Assembly: GCA_036250195.1 (NCBI GenBank)
Contig: JAVHZZ010000009.1
Coordinates: 101,392,771-101,456,770, forward strand
Source: Mixophyes australis
Taxonomy: Eukaryota; Chordata; Amphibia; Anura; Limnodynastidae
Reading direction: 5' to 3'
DNA length: 64,000 nucleotides
Below are positions 48,490 through 60,211 of the stretch, in pieces. Made by a program: the position numbers and the translations under genes. Position 1 is the first letter of the stretch; every line of letters starts with the position of its first letter. The notes below the pieces were generated by a model. That model made no database searches, had not been told where the DNA came from, and saw nothing but the letters and a program-made list of their open reading frames with translations.

Positions 48490-49610
48490 TTACAGAGTGT
48501 AAGACACAAATGAATCTTAATGTAATTATAGTGTTTAGTGTGCTCCTGCATTCTTTATCTATATTTGGTGAAGTCAGTCACAGCAGTGAAACACATTTAC
48601 AGACATTTGACAAATTTACGTGTGAGAAATGAAATCCTTTTTTTCTTGTCATCCTGTCTCTGTATTGTGGATTAACAATTTGATATGCTGTCTACAATTT
48701 TTAGAAATGTTTTTTTTTTAGCTGATGCACAAAATTATTGCATTATGTATGCAAACATGTTGACATTCAGATTTGAGTGAGAAACATAATACCATAAAGG
48801 TTATTCATATGAACCATATTGCAATAAATCTGTATGTTATACGTTTTTATTTTTTTATTCATAACTGTTAATATCTGAACTAATGTAAAAATGACAAACC
48901 TAATTCAGACCTAATTCATAATTACATTGCTAAACCATGGGGTTTTGTCATTTTTTTATTCCGAATATTATGTTTCTTATAAAACTAACAAACCACCATG
49001 GATTTTTGTGAAAAATGTTAAATACAACTGGGGATCAAAGATTACAGTTTAAAGAATACCTCTTTAAAGGAATCCTGCTCCTCAAGTGGCCATAGCTGTC
49101 TGTGACCCAGATCACTCCACCACTTCTAGCGTTGGGGTTGTGTGGATTTTACACCACACTGTCCTACAGGCCCTGCCCTTCATGGCGTTGGTGACTGGTA
49201 TGTTGCCTGCAAGGTACCTATCCATGTAGAGCACCAAAACCAAAAACTGGTCTCTGCTGAAGTTGCTGGTCCTCATGCTTTCTGAGGATTTTCAAAAACC
49301 ACAGCACAAGACAGTGATTGGCTGAAATTGGTCATAAAAGGTATATCGTCATGACGTAGATGAACCCTCATCCAATATTGAAGCCCTGTATCTGGATTTT
49401 CACACAATTTGTGTATGAACATTTCCCACAGGAAAAAAATCCTGTGGAACAGAATCTCAGTGGAAAACAGAATCCCAGCAGAGAGTACATACAAAAACAA
49501 AACTTGATTACAGGTAAAATGTGGCACCTACTATAGAAGAACTGCAATTCCAGATTAGCCAGATTATTGAGATGTAGACTGTAATTCAGCAACATTTATT
49601 ATTAACATGA
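48490..49610. other. Unclassified intergenic sequence
   Basis: AT-rich up to 49040, then moderately GC-richer. The overlapping minus frames at 49273-49527 and 49368-49595 have no recognisable domain. Confidence 0.4.
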
Positions 49611-50431
49611 AAACGGTGTCTGGAGACACTAGCCAGGCAAGCCCAAGCAACCAGACAGTTTTACCTCCAGAGAATTGAAAATATTAGTAAGATCTGTGAT
49701 GGCTGCAGCTGCCAAGCTGCCCTCTAACACAAAATTGCTTGTAAAGTAAATGCAGGATTGTAAGGGAATGTGAGAAGCGCTGACGGGACTTTAAATGCCA
49801 GTCGAAAGAAAAACTTCAGTAACATCAGAGCAATGCTAACGAGTCTGTTGGGGGACCAATGTGTGACCTGAAGCTGACCCCTTTGCAGCTCCTATATAAA
49901 TATAGGCCAGATTATGATTTTGGCTGACCTAGACACCAAAAGGCCACCCACAGCAGAGCCTTTCCAGGCAAAGATGCAGGTAATTTATCATTTTAATGAT
50001 ATTAAGTGCTCTACGTACGGCATGACCTATCAGTGCACGCCAAAAATGTTTTGTTTTTTTACTGTGCTTGCAGGTCAGTGGGTTCCGCTCCACCATTGGA
50101 GCAAGCATAGGGGTATGGAGGAGCAACTCATGCGCAGTGATTCCTTCTCTGCAGATCAACAGCAATGCTTCTTCCACTCATGTGCAGTGAAGCTCCAAGT
50201 GCGGCTTGACAGTGTTTGCTTTGACTACTGGCAATGTGTCTCCAGAGAATCCAGCACAAACTCTGGCACCCCCTCCTCCTCCCTACTTGTCCACTTTTGC
50301 TTTCTAGTATTATACCTATTGTATATATACACAATGCTTTATGGTTAACTTGTACCTTGCCACACTCCTACATATTAAATTAGTACACACAAGTCATTTC
50401 CCATTAGCAACACATCATGTTTTGTAAAATC

Positions 50432-50570
50432 ATTATCATCAACATTTATTTATATAGCACCAGCAAATTCCGTAGTGCTTTACAATTGGGAACAAACATT
50501 AATAATACTGGGTAATACATACAGAGAGGTAAGAGGGCCCTGCTCGCAAGCTTACAATCTATGGGAAAAA
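50432..50570 (-). mobile_element. L2-type LINE 3' tail
   Basis: Reverse-complemented, it runs from AGATTGTAAGCTTGCGAGCAG through CAATTGTAAAGCACTACGG to GTGCTATATAAATAAATG and a (GAT)n run, the classical end of L2-clade LINEs. Only the last ~140 bp are present. Confidence 0.7.
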
Positions 50571-50611
50571 ATCTTATCTCTTTGATGTCCTAATTATACA
50601 TCTTACACCTT

Positions 50612-50786
50612 GGGGTAAATGTATCAAGCTGAGAGTTTTCCGGCGGGTTTGAAAAGTGGAGTTGTTGCCCATAGCAACCAATCAGATTCTAGCTAGCATT
50701 TTTTAGAATGTAGTAAAGAAAGGATAGCTAGAATCTGATTGGCTTTCAAACCCGCCGCAAAACTCTCAGCTTGATACATTTACCCC
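50612..50786. mobile_element. MITE family B, copy with CTT duplication
   Basis: 175 bp, ends GGGGTAAATGTATCAAGC and GCTTGATACATTTACCCC, flanked by CTT on both sides. Arms continue through GAGAGTTTT and GCGGGTTTGAAA to TAGCAACCAATCAGATTC. The element holds a CCAAT box and its complement. Confidence 0.85.
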
Positions 50787-51717
50787 CTTGTGTACACATA
50801 TTTGATATGTATGTATACATGAAAGTTATGTAAACAGAGTTTTCTTACATTTAATTAATTTTAGCTTTACTGGTGTCCAGGTTTTCTAGTTTTTAAGACA
50901 CCTGCTCTTGTAGTTGGGGATGTATCTGGCTACAGGTGACCCTAAATGGTGGCTGTGGAAGCAAATGTCTGTTCTGGTAGCTATGACAGTGTATGTGTTA
51001 TGCTTAGTTTATTGCTTATTATTGCACTTAGGCTTCAGGAATATTTTAGCATTTTGCTTATGCTTGTTCTGTTTTGTGTTAGTTTAATCTCTATTTTTTC
51101 AATACTATGCTCAATAACAATATTGCAATGTTCTGATTCATTTAATAGAGGCTAATAAATACAACACAAATATGTTAAAGATATCTTTACAGCACACATT
51201 ATCCACTATGTAGTAAGTGTAAAAGTGCTGAAAACAGTGGAATTTTCAATGTCTCATTGTCTTTTATTTCCACAGATGCGAAACAAGAACAGCGGGAGAA
51301 GAGGTCATCACCTACCCTAGAGTTGGAGCAACCAGCAGAACTCATATCTCCATCTCCTCCTGTGGATGATCCAGTACCATCTGCTGAACTCTGCCCTATA
51401 TCCCTAACAGGCTGATACAACAAATGTAGGCAGACTGGGATGCAGTCATTGCCTTTCAACAAAAACAACTCCAGCTGCAGAGACAGAACGACAACATACT
51501 GTGTGAATTGGCTTCTAAGATAAGGGCCATCTACAACATAATGATGGCCATGCTGGAGGTAATGCAAGTGATGAATGAGCACTGGCTTCAAAACACAACA
51601 GTCAGCAAGCCATCATGCAGTAACTTGCCCATAGGCACAAGTGAGGTTGAGCCACAGGGAGCAGAGGGAACAACTATCTCTGCTCAACCATCCACTGACT
51701 GCTCGGATCACTGGTAG

Positions 51718-52180
51718 CCAGGTTATTCAGAAGGAACTTGTAGCAAGAAATTAAGAGAATGAAAACACCAGAATTTTTTTAGTTCTAATTCTTTTTGGAA
51801 TTCTTTAACATAAAATGTTAATAAAAGACACATTATGCTGCAGGGAACAAATGTGTGATGTCATTAAGTTTTGACGTTTGACTATAAAAGCAAGGCTGAC
51901 CAGCATTTAAATGTTGCATGCATTAGATGGGCAGACCTAGTACATTATGCATTGGTAACCTCTGCATTGCAAACTATTCTACCATGGTTTCAGTTATTGT
52001 TCAGATCAAATCATTTGTTCACATTTCCTTGTATGTCATTGTATGGTGTATTTATAATTGAAATAGTGTTTGATAACATCATCCCTCAACACTTGGTAAA
52101 CCCTGTAAAACCAAGTATATTATAATTGTTTATAGTAATGTAACCATTGAGGGCACTTTTCTACTGAAGTTAGCATTATG
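51718..52180. other. Unclassified intergenic sequence
   Basis: AT-rich; the 84-residue frame at 51871-52125 has no recognisable domain. Confidence 0.4.
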
Positions 52181-52184
52181 TGAG

Positions 52185-52187
<3 letters not shown>

Positions 52188-52230
<43 letters not shown>

Positions 52231-52619
52231 CTAAAATTCAAACAAAAGGGGCGCTTCCATGGTATATTATCCAAGTAAAAGATTTATTCAAAAGAATAAA
52301 ATTGCACGTACCACAGGATAAAATGTTTCAGGCATATGTTACACTACAGCTCACTTCTAGTCTCCATACACGGACATCAGATTCGAAGTAGCAAATATCA
52401 ACATAGATAGTATCAGCATAGATCCATGAACACCTCTACACGTTTCATCTCAAAGGACTGTTTCCCCTGTGGAGATCGGGTGGTTAAAAAGGGAAGGACG
52501 CGCAGAATACAATCTGCTGGTGTTGGAACTTTGGTGGAACATTTACCTGCTGATGAACTGGCACGATATCTGTAATTAGAAATTAGATCTGAAGCTGTGC
52601 GCGCTGATTGCTATACCTG

Positions 52620-52669
<50 letters not shown>

Positions 52670-52670
52670 T
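52188..52670. repeat. Two (AT)n tracts bracketing a repeat-like block
   Basis: AT runs at 52190-52226 and 52625-52666 flank 400 bp that includes ACACGTTTCATCTCAAAGGA and GTTTCCCCTGTGGAGATCGG, a phrase style seen in dispersed amphibian repeats. The family was not identified. Confidence 0.5.
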
Positions 52671-55050
52671 CATAGTGCACCTGGAAGCCACCAAGCTATC
52701 TGGTTTTATTGGCTGGAACTGTGGTTGCTATCTTAGCACTCCTAAGCTACACAATTTGAATGTGTCTTCGAAAAGCATGAAATTACAGTTGAGGATGCAT
52801 GTTTAAAAATAATGTCATTGGATGAAGTTGGAAGGACGTCCTTCCTACTGGTTCTTTATATTGTTAGAGCATTAGGGACATTTCATATACTTGCATTGGA
52901 GAACTTAGTGTGGAGACCCCGTTAACAATCAATGAGGGGAAATTCATATTATTAATAGGATGGTAAATTAAGTTATGCTTGGCAGGAAAGAGGTGTCCAC
53001 TAATACCAATGATAGGATAAAATATGTGTTTTGGTTTTGAAGAATTCACAGGAATATGAGGTGATCTTTTAGCAAAAACAAAATGGAGCCTATTGCAGTT
53101 CACTGCATATAATGATGGTTTGAGAACAATGACATTGATTATTGCCGAAATCAAAAGAAGACAGGTGAAAATATAGGTTTTGAGGTAATTCAGGTATATA
53201 ACTTAGTTGTTGTTATATTCCTGCATTGCCCCAAAGTCTGTTATATTCCTGCATTGTCACAAATACTGTGGGCACTCTAACTCTCTTCACTTTCTAACTC
53301 TCTTCACTTTGGTCTTAAGTGGGCAGGGCCTTAATGACTCAATTTGTATGTGTCATTATGAGCCACCCCTCCTTACACAATAATGCATATTATTGCAGGG
53401 GGAAGGGGGGGGAACGTGATTATGCAAATCATTTCCTGCACTTGTCACTTGGTCCACCCCTATACCTAGATATAAATATAATATAAATTACCATTATGGT
53501 GGAGTCATAAACAGGTCTTTAAACACTACTTCAAATTGCAGAGTTCATGTGAAAATACAGACTGTTACACAGCAAGAAAAATGTACTCAATTTTGGCAAC
53601 ATGCTTTATATTTTGCCTCATAACAGCATGTTTTTAACTGTGTGGCTTGTTTCAGCTGAGAATAACCATGTCTGTGCAGCTGCTGTTTTACTGAAATGTA
53701 TATTATTGTAATTATATTAGTAATAATATCCCAAAAATAAAAATAGGTTAAATTATTCTGTTATTCTATGCAGATTTTGCATTATTTGCTCAAAGCTCGT
53801 TCACCTTATATGAACTTGGGAAGTTATTAGAGAAATCGTGCTAGTTTGAATACACAGAAGACTCAGAAAGCCATATTTAGAAGAAAAAAAACCACATAAA
53901 CTCTTTGTATTTCATTACCCTCATTCAAATCCATTGCAAGTGGTACAAGGATGACCTCTGCTGGAATTGAAGACAAGGATCCAACTGTCACTTGTGTTAA
54001 ATGATTTCATATTATCAGGTTCCTCATTAAAATTAAGGCAGAGAAAAAGTTAATCACACTGGAATTGGCGTTTACACTATGTTGACCTTACAATAAAGTT
54101 CTAAAGAAAAGGCGATACACTCTATGCTCATGTTTTGATATACAAGATAAAAATATTTGTTGAAATAGTGTAGATGTATGCTGAGTGCTTATGTAGTAAA
54201 AATAATGGTATCTTATATTGTGGCAAATGCTGTAGCTTTTCCTATTGCAAATATGACGTGAATTATAGATGTTGACATCTATGGGCAGTAAATAAGTAAT
54301 TTCACAGGTCAGTAGAATGTTCCAGAAGGCAGTTTCCATTATTTTCTAATTTGTACCCACAGTCTGGAGCTGTTGACATTCAACTTAAAGGACAGACAAA
54401 CCAAAATATGAGTTTCTCTATATAAAAGTTACTAAAGACATACACAAATATATATATATATATATCAGTTGCTCATCAGAACTGAAGATATTTGAAATAA
54501 AATGTAGATAATAGGGGGACACTTCTTCCTGTGCACATTGTACTTCCTGCCTGTAAACTTGTTAAAGGAAACTGCAGGCACAGACACACAGTACTCTCAC
54601 CTGTTCCCTGCCTTAGTCTCAGTGATTTAAGTATTTCCCTTATTATCACACAAGATCTCTAATTGGAGAACAACCCCAGCATGAAATTTATGCCAATTAA
54701 TATAAAATGACATGTGATGGCATTCACCTACATAACAGACCAGGAAGGTGCCATCCCACCTGGCAACCAGCGTTGCCTTTATTAGTAAGCGAGGCAGCAG
54801 CATTTTCCTATTAAAGTTGCATGTGTAACGCCTCACTATCACTGAATTAGGAGATACTTGCATTAAGATGTTAGAAATGAACATAATTAAATTTGCTATT
54901 GTGTTGTAATAAATAATAGTGTTAACACCTTTACCCTTTTATGTGTCATGTCTGACAACTCCATTTGTGAATTTTCTTGAAGGTGTGCAACGCAAGCATG
55001 GGCATTCAAGGAAGATTTTCACAGAGGAAAAAAAATCGGTATATAATTAT
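52671..55050. other. Unclassified intergenic sequence
   Basis: No gene supported. A short tandem duplication occurs at 53216-53262 (TTATATTCCTGCATTG twice). A G run lies near 53398-53414 and an AT run at 54449-54467. Confidence 0.45.
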
Positions 55051-55606
55051 TAGAGATGTTCACTAACACCCGTGTTCTGGTTTTGGTTTTGGCAAAACCG
55101 CCCTCATGTGTTTTGGATCCCTATTTTTTTTTCTAAAACCACATAATTTGGCTCTTTTTTTGTTCCTACATTATTATTAACCTCAATAACATTAATTTCC
55201 AGTCATTTCCAGTCAATTTTTGTCAAGTGACAAGAACACTGCTACCCCTCCTGTTTCTGTGTGAGCAATGGCACTGACCAATGTCACTGGAGAATTGAGA
55301 GTGACAAGAACACTGCTACCTCTCCTGTTTCTGTGTGAGCAATGGCACTGACCAATGTCACTGGAGAATGGAGAGTGACAAGAACACTGCTACCCCTGTT
55401 TCTATGTAAGCAATGGCTCTGGATCTCCTGGGGAGGGAGGTACTTATGGAATCCAAAACCTGCGAGATCCGATAATGCAACAATGACGATTTGCCTCGAT
55501 TCAGATCCGAGGATGTGCGAAAGTACCACGCTGGCTCGCAAGGCTACTCGGATCCCCTAAGTTCGGGTGGGCTCGGTTTTCAGAAAACCAAGCCCGAGCA
55601 TCTCTA
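55051..55606 (-). mobile_element. Short non-autonomous hAT relative, complete
   Basis: 556 bp with both TIRs (TAGAGATGTT at the left, ending GAGCATCTCTA) and flanks ATAATTAT / ATAATCAT matching at seven of eight. It lies in reverse relative to the intact element: the CCAAAA-type end is on the left, the GGTTTTCAGAAAACC palindrome on the right. The inside holds 74-bp monomers (phased by GTGACAAGAACACTGCTACC at 55227, 55301 and 55375) and no coding sequence. Intact ends make it a plausible substrate for the 16644-19637 transposase. Confidence 0.88.
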
Positions 55607-56131
55607 ATAATCATGTGCATCACCACAAAGCTCAAACTGAGAGGGGAGCCCTTAGCAAATTCATTGCAGGTAGGCCAATATATAGACGAAACAAACAACA
55701 ACAATATATACAGTATTACAATAGAAATACTACATGATATGGCGAAATCCCATCTTGCTCTCTGTGGAGGATTGGATGCAAGCTCATACATGTATATCAG
55801 CTAGGGCTAATTTAGAAACTGAAGAAACCCATTTGGCACGACTTTTGCTCAGTTGTTTAAAAAGGTTACAATTTGCAAAGCTCTTTTTTGTGCTTTTTGT
55901 AGTTTCTATGACTGTCTCTGACTGTCCGACGCTGCAGAGTTTTTAAGTTTTTGCCATTGAAAGAAAAGTAAAATAGTGGAATTCTCCTTACACTACTGAA
56001 GCTTGATATATATAGAGAGAGAAAACATTTAGTGAGTTATATTGTATGAACTGCTTTTTTACAGATTGTTAACGTATCAATATGTTCAAACTCTAAATAT
56101 AATCTGGATATTCTGGTTCTATAGAATATAG

Positions 56132-56409
56132 CAGTGATAGGCAACCTCATGTGCTTCAGGAGCCTTTTATCATTCAAAAGAGCCACAAATCAGCATTAAA
56201 CTCAGTAATAAGTTAAAACGCCACATTTAATCAAGGAAAGAGACACATATGTTACTCAATGCTTGCTGTCATACATTGACAGGAATTTTAAACATGTGGT
56301 ACAAACTATAAGAAACAAATATGACAATAAAGCAGGAAATATATAGGGGCCGTAGGTGAAGGCTTGGAAGGCCTCATGTGGGCCAAGGGCCGTCTGTTGC
56401 CCATCACTG
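56132..56409. mobile_element. hAT MITE with CAGTGATGGGCAAC ends
   Basis: 278 bp, ends CAGTGATAGGCAACCT and GTTGCCCATCACTG. Flanks share TATAG. CAG-type TIRs of this style are common in Charlie-like hAT families of vertebrates. The interior contains GAGCCACAAATCAGC and is non-coding. Confidence 0.6.
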
Positions 56410-56493
56410 GTATAGCCTTTCAAACCAGCTCTCAAGTTCAACTTCGAGAACTAATCCATGTAAGTGAAGCTTTGTTCTGTTGCTAAACATGCA

Positions 56494-56815
56494 GGGCCTA
56501 AGATATTAAGGAGAGCAAAGCATAACAAAGGAGTAACTTTGCACCTGGGCAAAACCATATTGCATTGGAGGGGGGGGGGTAAATTTAAAATGTGGAGACA
56601 GATTTATAGTTGAGGTGGGGCATGTCCTACATTAACTATAAATTCCAGTGTAAAAATAAAGCTATCAAGTATTTGTGTGCTACATGGCAAAACAGCCAGT
56701 AATTAACTTATGTGCAAAATAGTAAACTAATTTGCACCCCTTGCATTGTAACATGGTTTGTCCCAGAGAACATTTACTCCTTTTTTTGTCTTACTTTCCT
56801 TAATGACTCAGGCCC
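56494..56815. mobile_element. PIF/Harbinger-like MITE, family A copy 3
   Basis: 322 bp, ends GGGCCTAAGATATTAAGG and CCTTAATGACTCAGGCCC, flanked by GCA and ACA. Shares the GGAGAGCAAAGCATAA and GCACCCCTTGCATTGTAACA segments with copies 1 and 4. Confidence 0.75.
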
Positions 56816-57806
56816 ACAGTGTTTTCAATTACACTAGAATTTGTTGGTCACTGCAATAACCTTATGTAGATTTTTAGCAAAGACAGGTCAGTTCCTGCAC
56901 CCCAGTCACCCAGGTTCACATATGATGAGTGCATTTAAAAAAAAATATTCTCCTAAAATGTGACCAATTAATTGTGCAATAATATCATATGCATATTAAC
57001 AAGTATATTATTCGATGAAGTAGCAGAAATTGACATTCAGATTAACAGATGAAATAGGGGGAGTCATAGGAACACATGTTTTGTCATGCGATAGTTCTCT
57101 GGAGGCTTTATGAAATATTGAGCTCATTTAGAAGTGAAAGACCAATTATAACAGAAAATATTTACAACACTTTTACATCAGTTGCTAGACAAAGCTTATA
57201 CAAACATGGCTATAAAAGCTGATTGCTTTCACTTGAATTTATGAGGACAGTAAATAATACTATGTTTATCAGCCTGTTTCATGAGCCAAATATATGGATG
57301 AAAAACTGAACTAATCAGATCTAAGAAACAGACTCTCCACATACAAAGCATTGCTAGAGAAAGGAGACTCTAAGCCTAACAGTCACATACACACAGTGCA
57401 GCAACACACCAATGGAACTCTTAACACTCTTATTGCTCGCACAGGCACCACCAGTGGTGGATTAAGCTGAGACAGTCATAAAAGGATTTGATCCCCATTG
57501 TCAGTAGCAGAATATTTTATACAGTGGCTGATCCTTTGGGCGGAACCAGGAACAACTTCAATGCTAGGGTAGTCCCCCTATTGGCCAGGGTGCCCTGATA
57601 AGCCTGGCCCATCTAGAAATGGGCCATAGAACTACCTACTCATGTCAGCTAACAAAAAAATATAAAATAAAATGAAAAATTGCAAAACAAAAGATTAAAC
57701 AAAAAGCCATCAGCATGCCTCAAGTTAGATGGGGATAAAACCACGGGCCCCATGATTGCTCTGGGCTCTCGGTCACCAACTCTTGCCAATAACCCAATGT
57801 AGACTC
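56816..57806. other. Unclassified intergenic sequence
   Basis: No gene or bounded repeat recognised between the two family A copies. Confidence 0.45.
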
Positions 57807-57809
57807 TGA

Positions 57810-58129
57810 GGGTCTGAGTCATTAAGGAGAGCAAAGCATAAAAAAGAAGTAACTTTGCACCTGGGCAAAACCATGTTGCATTGGAGGTGGAGGTAAATTT
57901 AAAATGTGGAGACAGATTTATAGTTGGGATAGGACATGTCCTACATCAACTTTAAATTCCAGTGTAAAAATAAAGCCATCAAGTATTCATTTGCTACATG
58001 GCAAAACAGACAGTATTTCACTTATGTGCAAAATAGAAAACTAATTTGCACCCCATGTATTGTAACATGGTTTGTCCTTGAGAACATTTACTCCTTTTTT
58101 TGCCTTACTTTCTTTAATGACTCAGGCCC
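57810..58129. mobile_element. PIF/Harbinger-like MITE, family A copy 4
   Basis: 320 bp, ends GGGTCTGAGTCATTAAGG and CTTTAATGACTCAGGCCC, flanked by TGA on both sides. Very similar to copy 3 only about 1 kb away; both start with GGAGAGCAAAGCATAA. Confidence 0.8.
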
Positions 58130-58132
58130 TGA

Positions 58133-58245
58133 GTCTTTAGTTTCAGCTCTACCCTTTTCCAACTAGATAGTAAGCTCTCTCACAAGCAAGGCCCTGCCTA
58201 CCCTGAATTTTTATGTCTGCATTAATTTTTTACATTGTTACGCTG
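58133..58245 (+). mobile_element. L2-type LINE 3' fragment
   Basis: Contains AGATAGTAAGCTCTCTCACA followed by GCAAGGCCCTGCCTACC, the conserved segment found ahead of L2-clade tails (compare 5578 and 50550). Too short to place further. Confidence 0.45.
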
Positions 58246-58689
58246 ATTCAAAACGTCTCTTGTTGAATACAGGTCTAAATATGCTCTGCATGCATGGCAC
58301 TTCTGTATTGAGACAGACACAATACACTGCAGGTTACGTACAATACATATGTGGAATATAAAGTCCCTGCAGAAAAAGCACCAAAAAAAAGTATTAAATT
58401 ATTATCATCTGTTAACAATAATTAGAGATACTCAAGCTCGGTTCTTTGAAATCCGAGCACACCTGAACATCGGCGATTCGAGTTCCGAGCCGAGCCAGCT
58501 CAGTACTTTTGCGTGCCCTCGGAATTGAAAACGAGGAAAAATTTCATTTTTACATCATTGGATCTCGCGAGTTTTGGATTCTATAAGTACCGCCCTCCAC
58601 AGTGTTCCAGTGCCATTTCACAGAGGGACACCGAAGGGGTAGCACGGTTCTTGGCAGTCTCTAGTGCAGTAGGGCAGTGTCATAAGGAG

Positions 58690-59235
58690 AAAAGAAAGAG
58701 TAGGGGTAGCAGTGCTCTTCAAAGTCTCCAGTGACATTCAGGAGAGCTCCATTGCTCCATTGCAAATTGTCATTGCGGAAATAGAAATAATAGGGCTGGC
58801 AGGCTTGGTCTTCTAAATCTGCAGTCACATTGTACTGTGTTATCTAGCTAACACACGCACAGGACAGCTCCATTGCTAATTGTCATTGCTGAAATGGAAA
58901 TAATAGGGTTGGCAGTGTTCTTCAAAATCTGCAGTTACATTGTACTGTGCCATAGCTCACCCAGAAATAGGAGAGGTGGTAGTGTTTAGTGCTGAAACAG
59001 ACATTCAAATAATAGTGCTGGCAGTGTTGTTAAAAGTCTCCAGTCACATTTTATTTTGTCATAGCTCACTCAGAAACAGGAGAGGTGTCAGGGTTCAGTG
59101 CTGAAACAGAAATTGTAGTAATAGGGCTGTCAGTGTTCTTAAAAGTCTGCAGTGACATTCTACTGTGCCATAGTTCATACAGAAACAGGAGGGGTGGCAG
59201 TGTCCGTGTCACTCTCCAGTCTTCAGTCACATTGT
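58690..59235 (+). repeat. ~110-bp monomers of the chimeric hAT element
   Basis: Units phased by ATAGGGCTGGCAG-type text at 58791, 58904, 59013 and 59122 (113, 109, 109 bp), with a diverged unit before. Each includes a TCTGCAGTCACATT-like part, GTGCCATAGCTCA and CAGAAACAGGAGAGGT. They take the same place as the 100-bp array in the intact element but have a different sequence. Confidence 0.8.
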
Positions 59236-59244
59236 TCTTGGCAC

Positions 59245-59530
59245 TCTGCAGTCTCAGTCATGATGATACTAATCCCTCTACCTCATGTGCTAAAGCCTAT
59301 GTTCACGTGCATAGTGGTCAGGGAAAGTCAGGAGATGTCAGGGAAACCAAAATGTAAATAAAAAGCTTGTACCTTTTTAAAGAAAAAACACCTCTCTAAT
59401 AGAGGTGAAAGTTTACTGTAGAAAAACATAAAATTGCCAATATGCCATTCTACCCAAAATATTACCAAACATACCAGCATCAGCTAGCTCCCTTCTCTCA
59501 GCTAGATCTCACCTGCAATCTACACTGTCA
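59245..59530 (+). pseudogene. Sense N-terminal hAT transposase piece
   Basis: Aligns with the sense strand of the fragment at 46258-48130: CAGTCATGATGATACTAATC, AAAGCCTATGTTCACGTGC, then GCCAATATGCCATTCTA (the IASMPFYT position, residue ~77). At about 59460 it jumps to the linker around residue 300 (CATCAGCTAGCTCCCTTCTC), skipping the BED finger. Stops interrupt it. Confidence 0.7.
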
Positions 59531-59814
59531 TCATATTCACCCTCATCAGTGTATAAATCATCCTCAAACAATACTAATTCATCCCCGCTGGAATCCACCA
59601 TCACAGAAGTCTGTGTACTTTAATGTAATTGCCGGTAAAGGCCTTCCTCATGGAATTTGTAGTTCATTTTACGGACGAGCTGTCACGATTTTTGGGCAAT
59701 TCTTTTAGACCAGACCAAATGTCAAAATGTTGTGCAGACTCATCTGCATCACCACTGGGTGTCTGCACCTCTTGTTTCAGCTGTGACCTCTTCTTTTTGG
59801 AATTTAACCTCTCT

Positions 59815-59990
59815 AAGGAGCAGAGTCCTCCATACCCTTTGTTTTCATGTCTCCATTCATTTTGTCTGCCTTGTCTGTTCTTGTTTAACTTATGTCCTGT
59901 TTTATGTATGTCCTTGTCTTCGCTACTATACGGCGCTGTGGAGCACTGTGGTGCCTTAAAAATCTACGATAATAATAATAATTTACTCTT
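59815..59990 (+). mobile_element. L2-type LINE 3' tail nested in the hAT element
   Basis: Starts near AAGGAGCAGAGTCCTCC and runs through CTATACGGCGCTGTGGAGC and GGTGCCTTAAAAATCTACG to a (ATA)n tail. Same family style as the L2 end at 5340-5943. It sits within the antisense transposase pieces, so it inserted after that element. Confidence 0.65.
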
Positions 59991-60035
59991 AATGAAGCAG
60001 ATGATAAACAGAGTAGCCTGCCTCTTAAAGATCTG

Positions 60036-60211
60036 GGGGTAAATGTATCAAGCTGAGAGTTTTCCGGCGGGTTTGAAAAGTGGAGATGTTGCCTATAGCA
60101 ACCAATCAGATTCTGTCTATCATTTTGTAGAATGCACTAAATAAATGATAGCTAGAATCTGATTGGTTTTTCAAACCCGCCGGAAAACTCTCAGCTTGAT
60201 ACATTTACCCC
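60036..60211. mobile_element. MITE family B nested in the hAT element
   Basis: 176 bp, ends GGGGTAAATGTATCAAGC and GCTTGATACATTTACCCC, flanked by CTG on both sides. Nearly identical to the copy at 50612. Its position inside the chimeric hAT element shows that family B moved after that element had inserted. Confidence 0.88.

Larger units (their letters stand above)
49911..51717 (+). pseudogene. Possible spliced coding remnant of unknown family
   Basis: A frame ending TAEPFQAKMQ is followed by GTAATTT, a donor-like site (49979). A pyrimidine-rich stretch ending TGTGCTTGCAG (50073) looks like an acceptor. A second acceptor-like TTTATTTCCACAG (51277) precedes an acidic Pro/Ser-rich frame (SSPTLELEQPAEL...). 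After one frameshift near 51412 this continues as a coiled-coil-like helix (WDAVIAFQQKQLQLQRQN ... MMAMLEVMQVMNEHW) to a stop at 51715-51717. The layout resembles the C-terminal half of Harbinger Myb-like proteins, but there is no diagnostic domain. An L2 tail and a MITE lie in the would-be intron. Confidence 0.3.

Noticed and set aside
49273..49595. Hydrophobic minus-strand frames resembling membrane segments
   Set aside because: Phe/Leu/Ile richness follows from AT-rich DNA; two frames overlap and neither has a recognisable motif.
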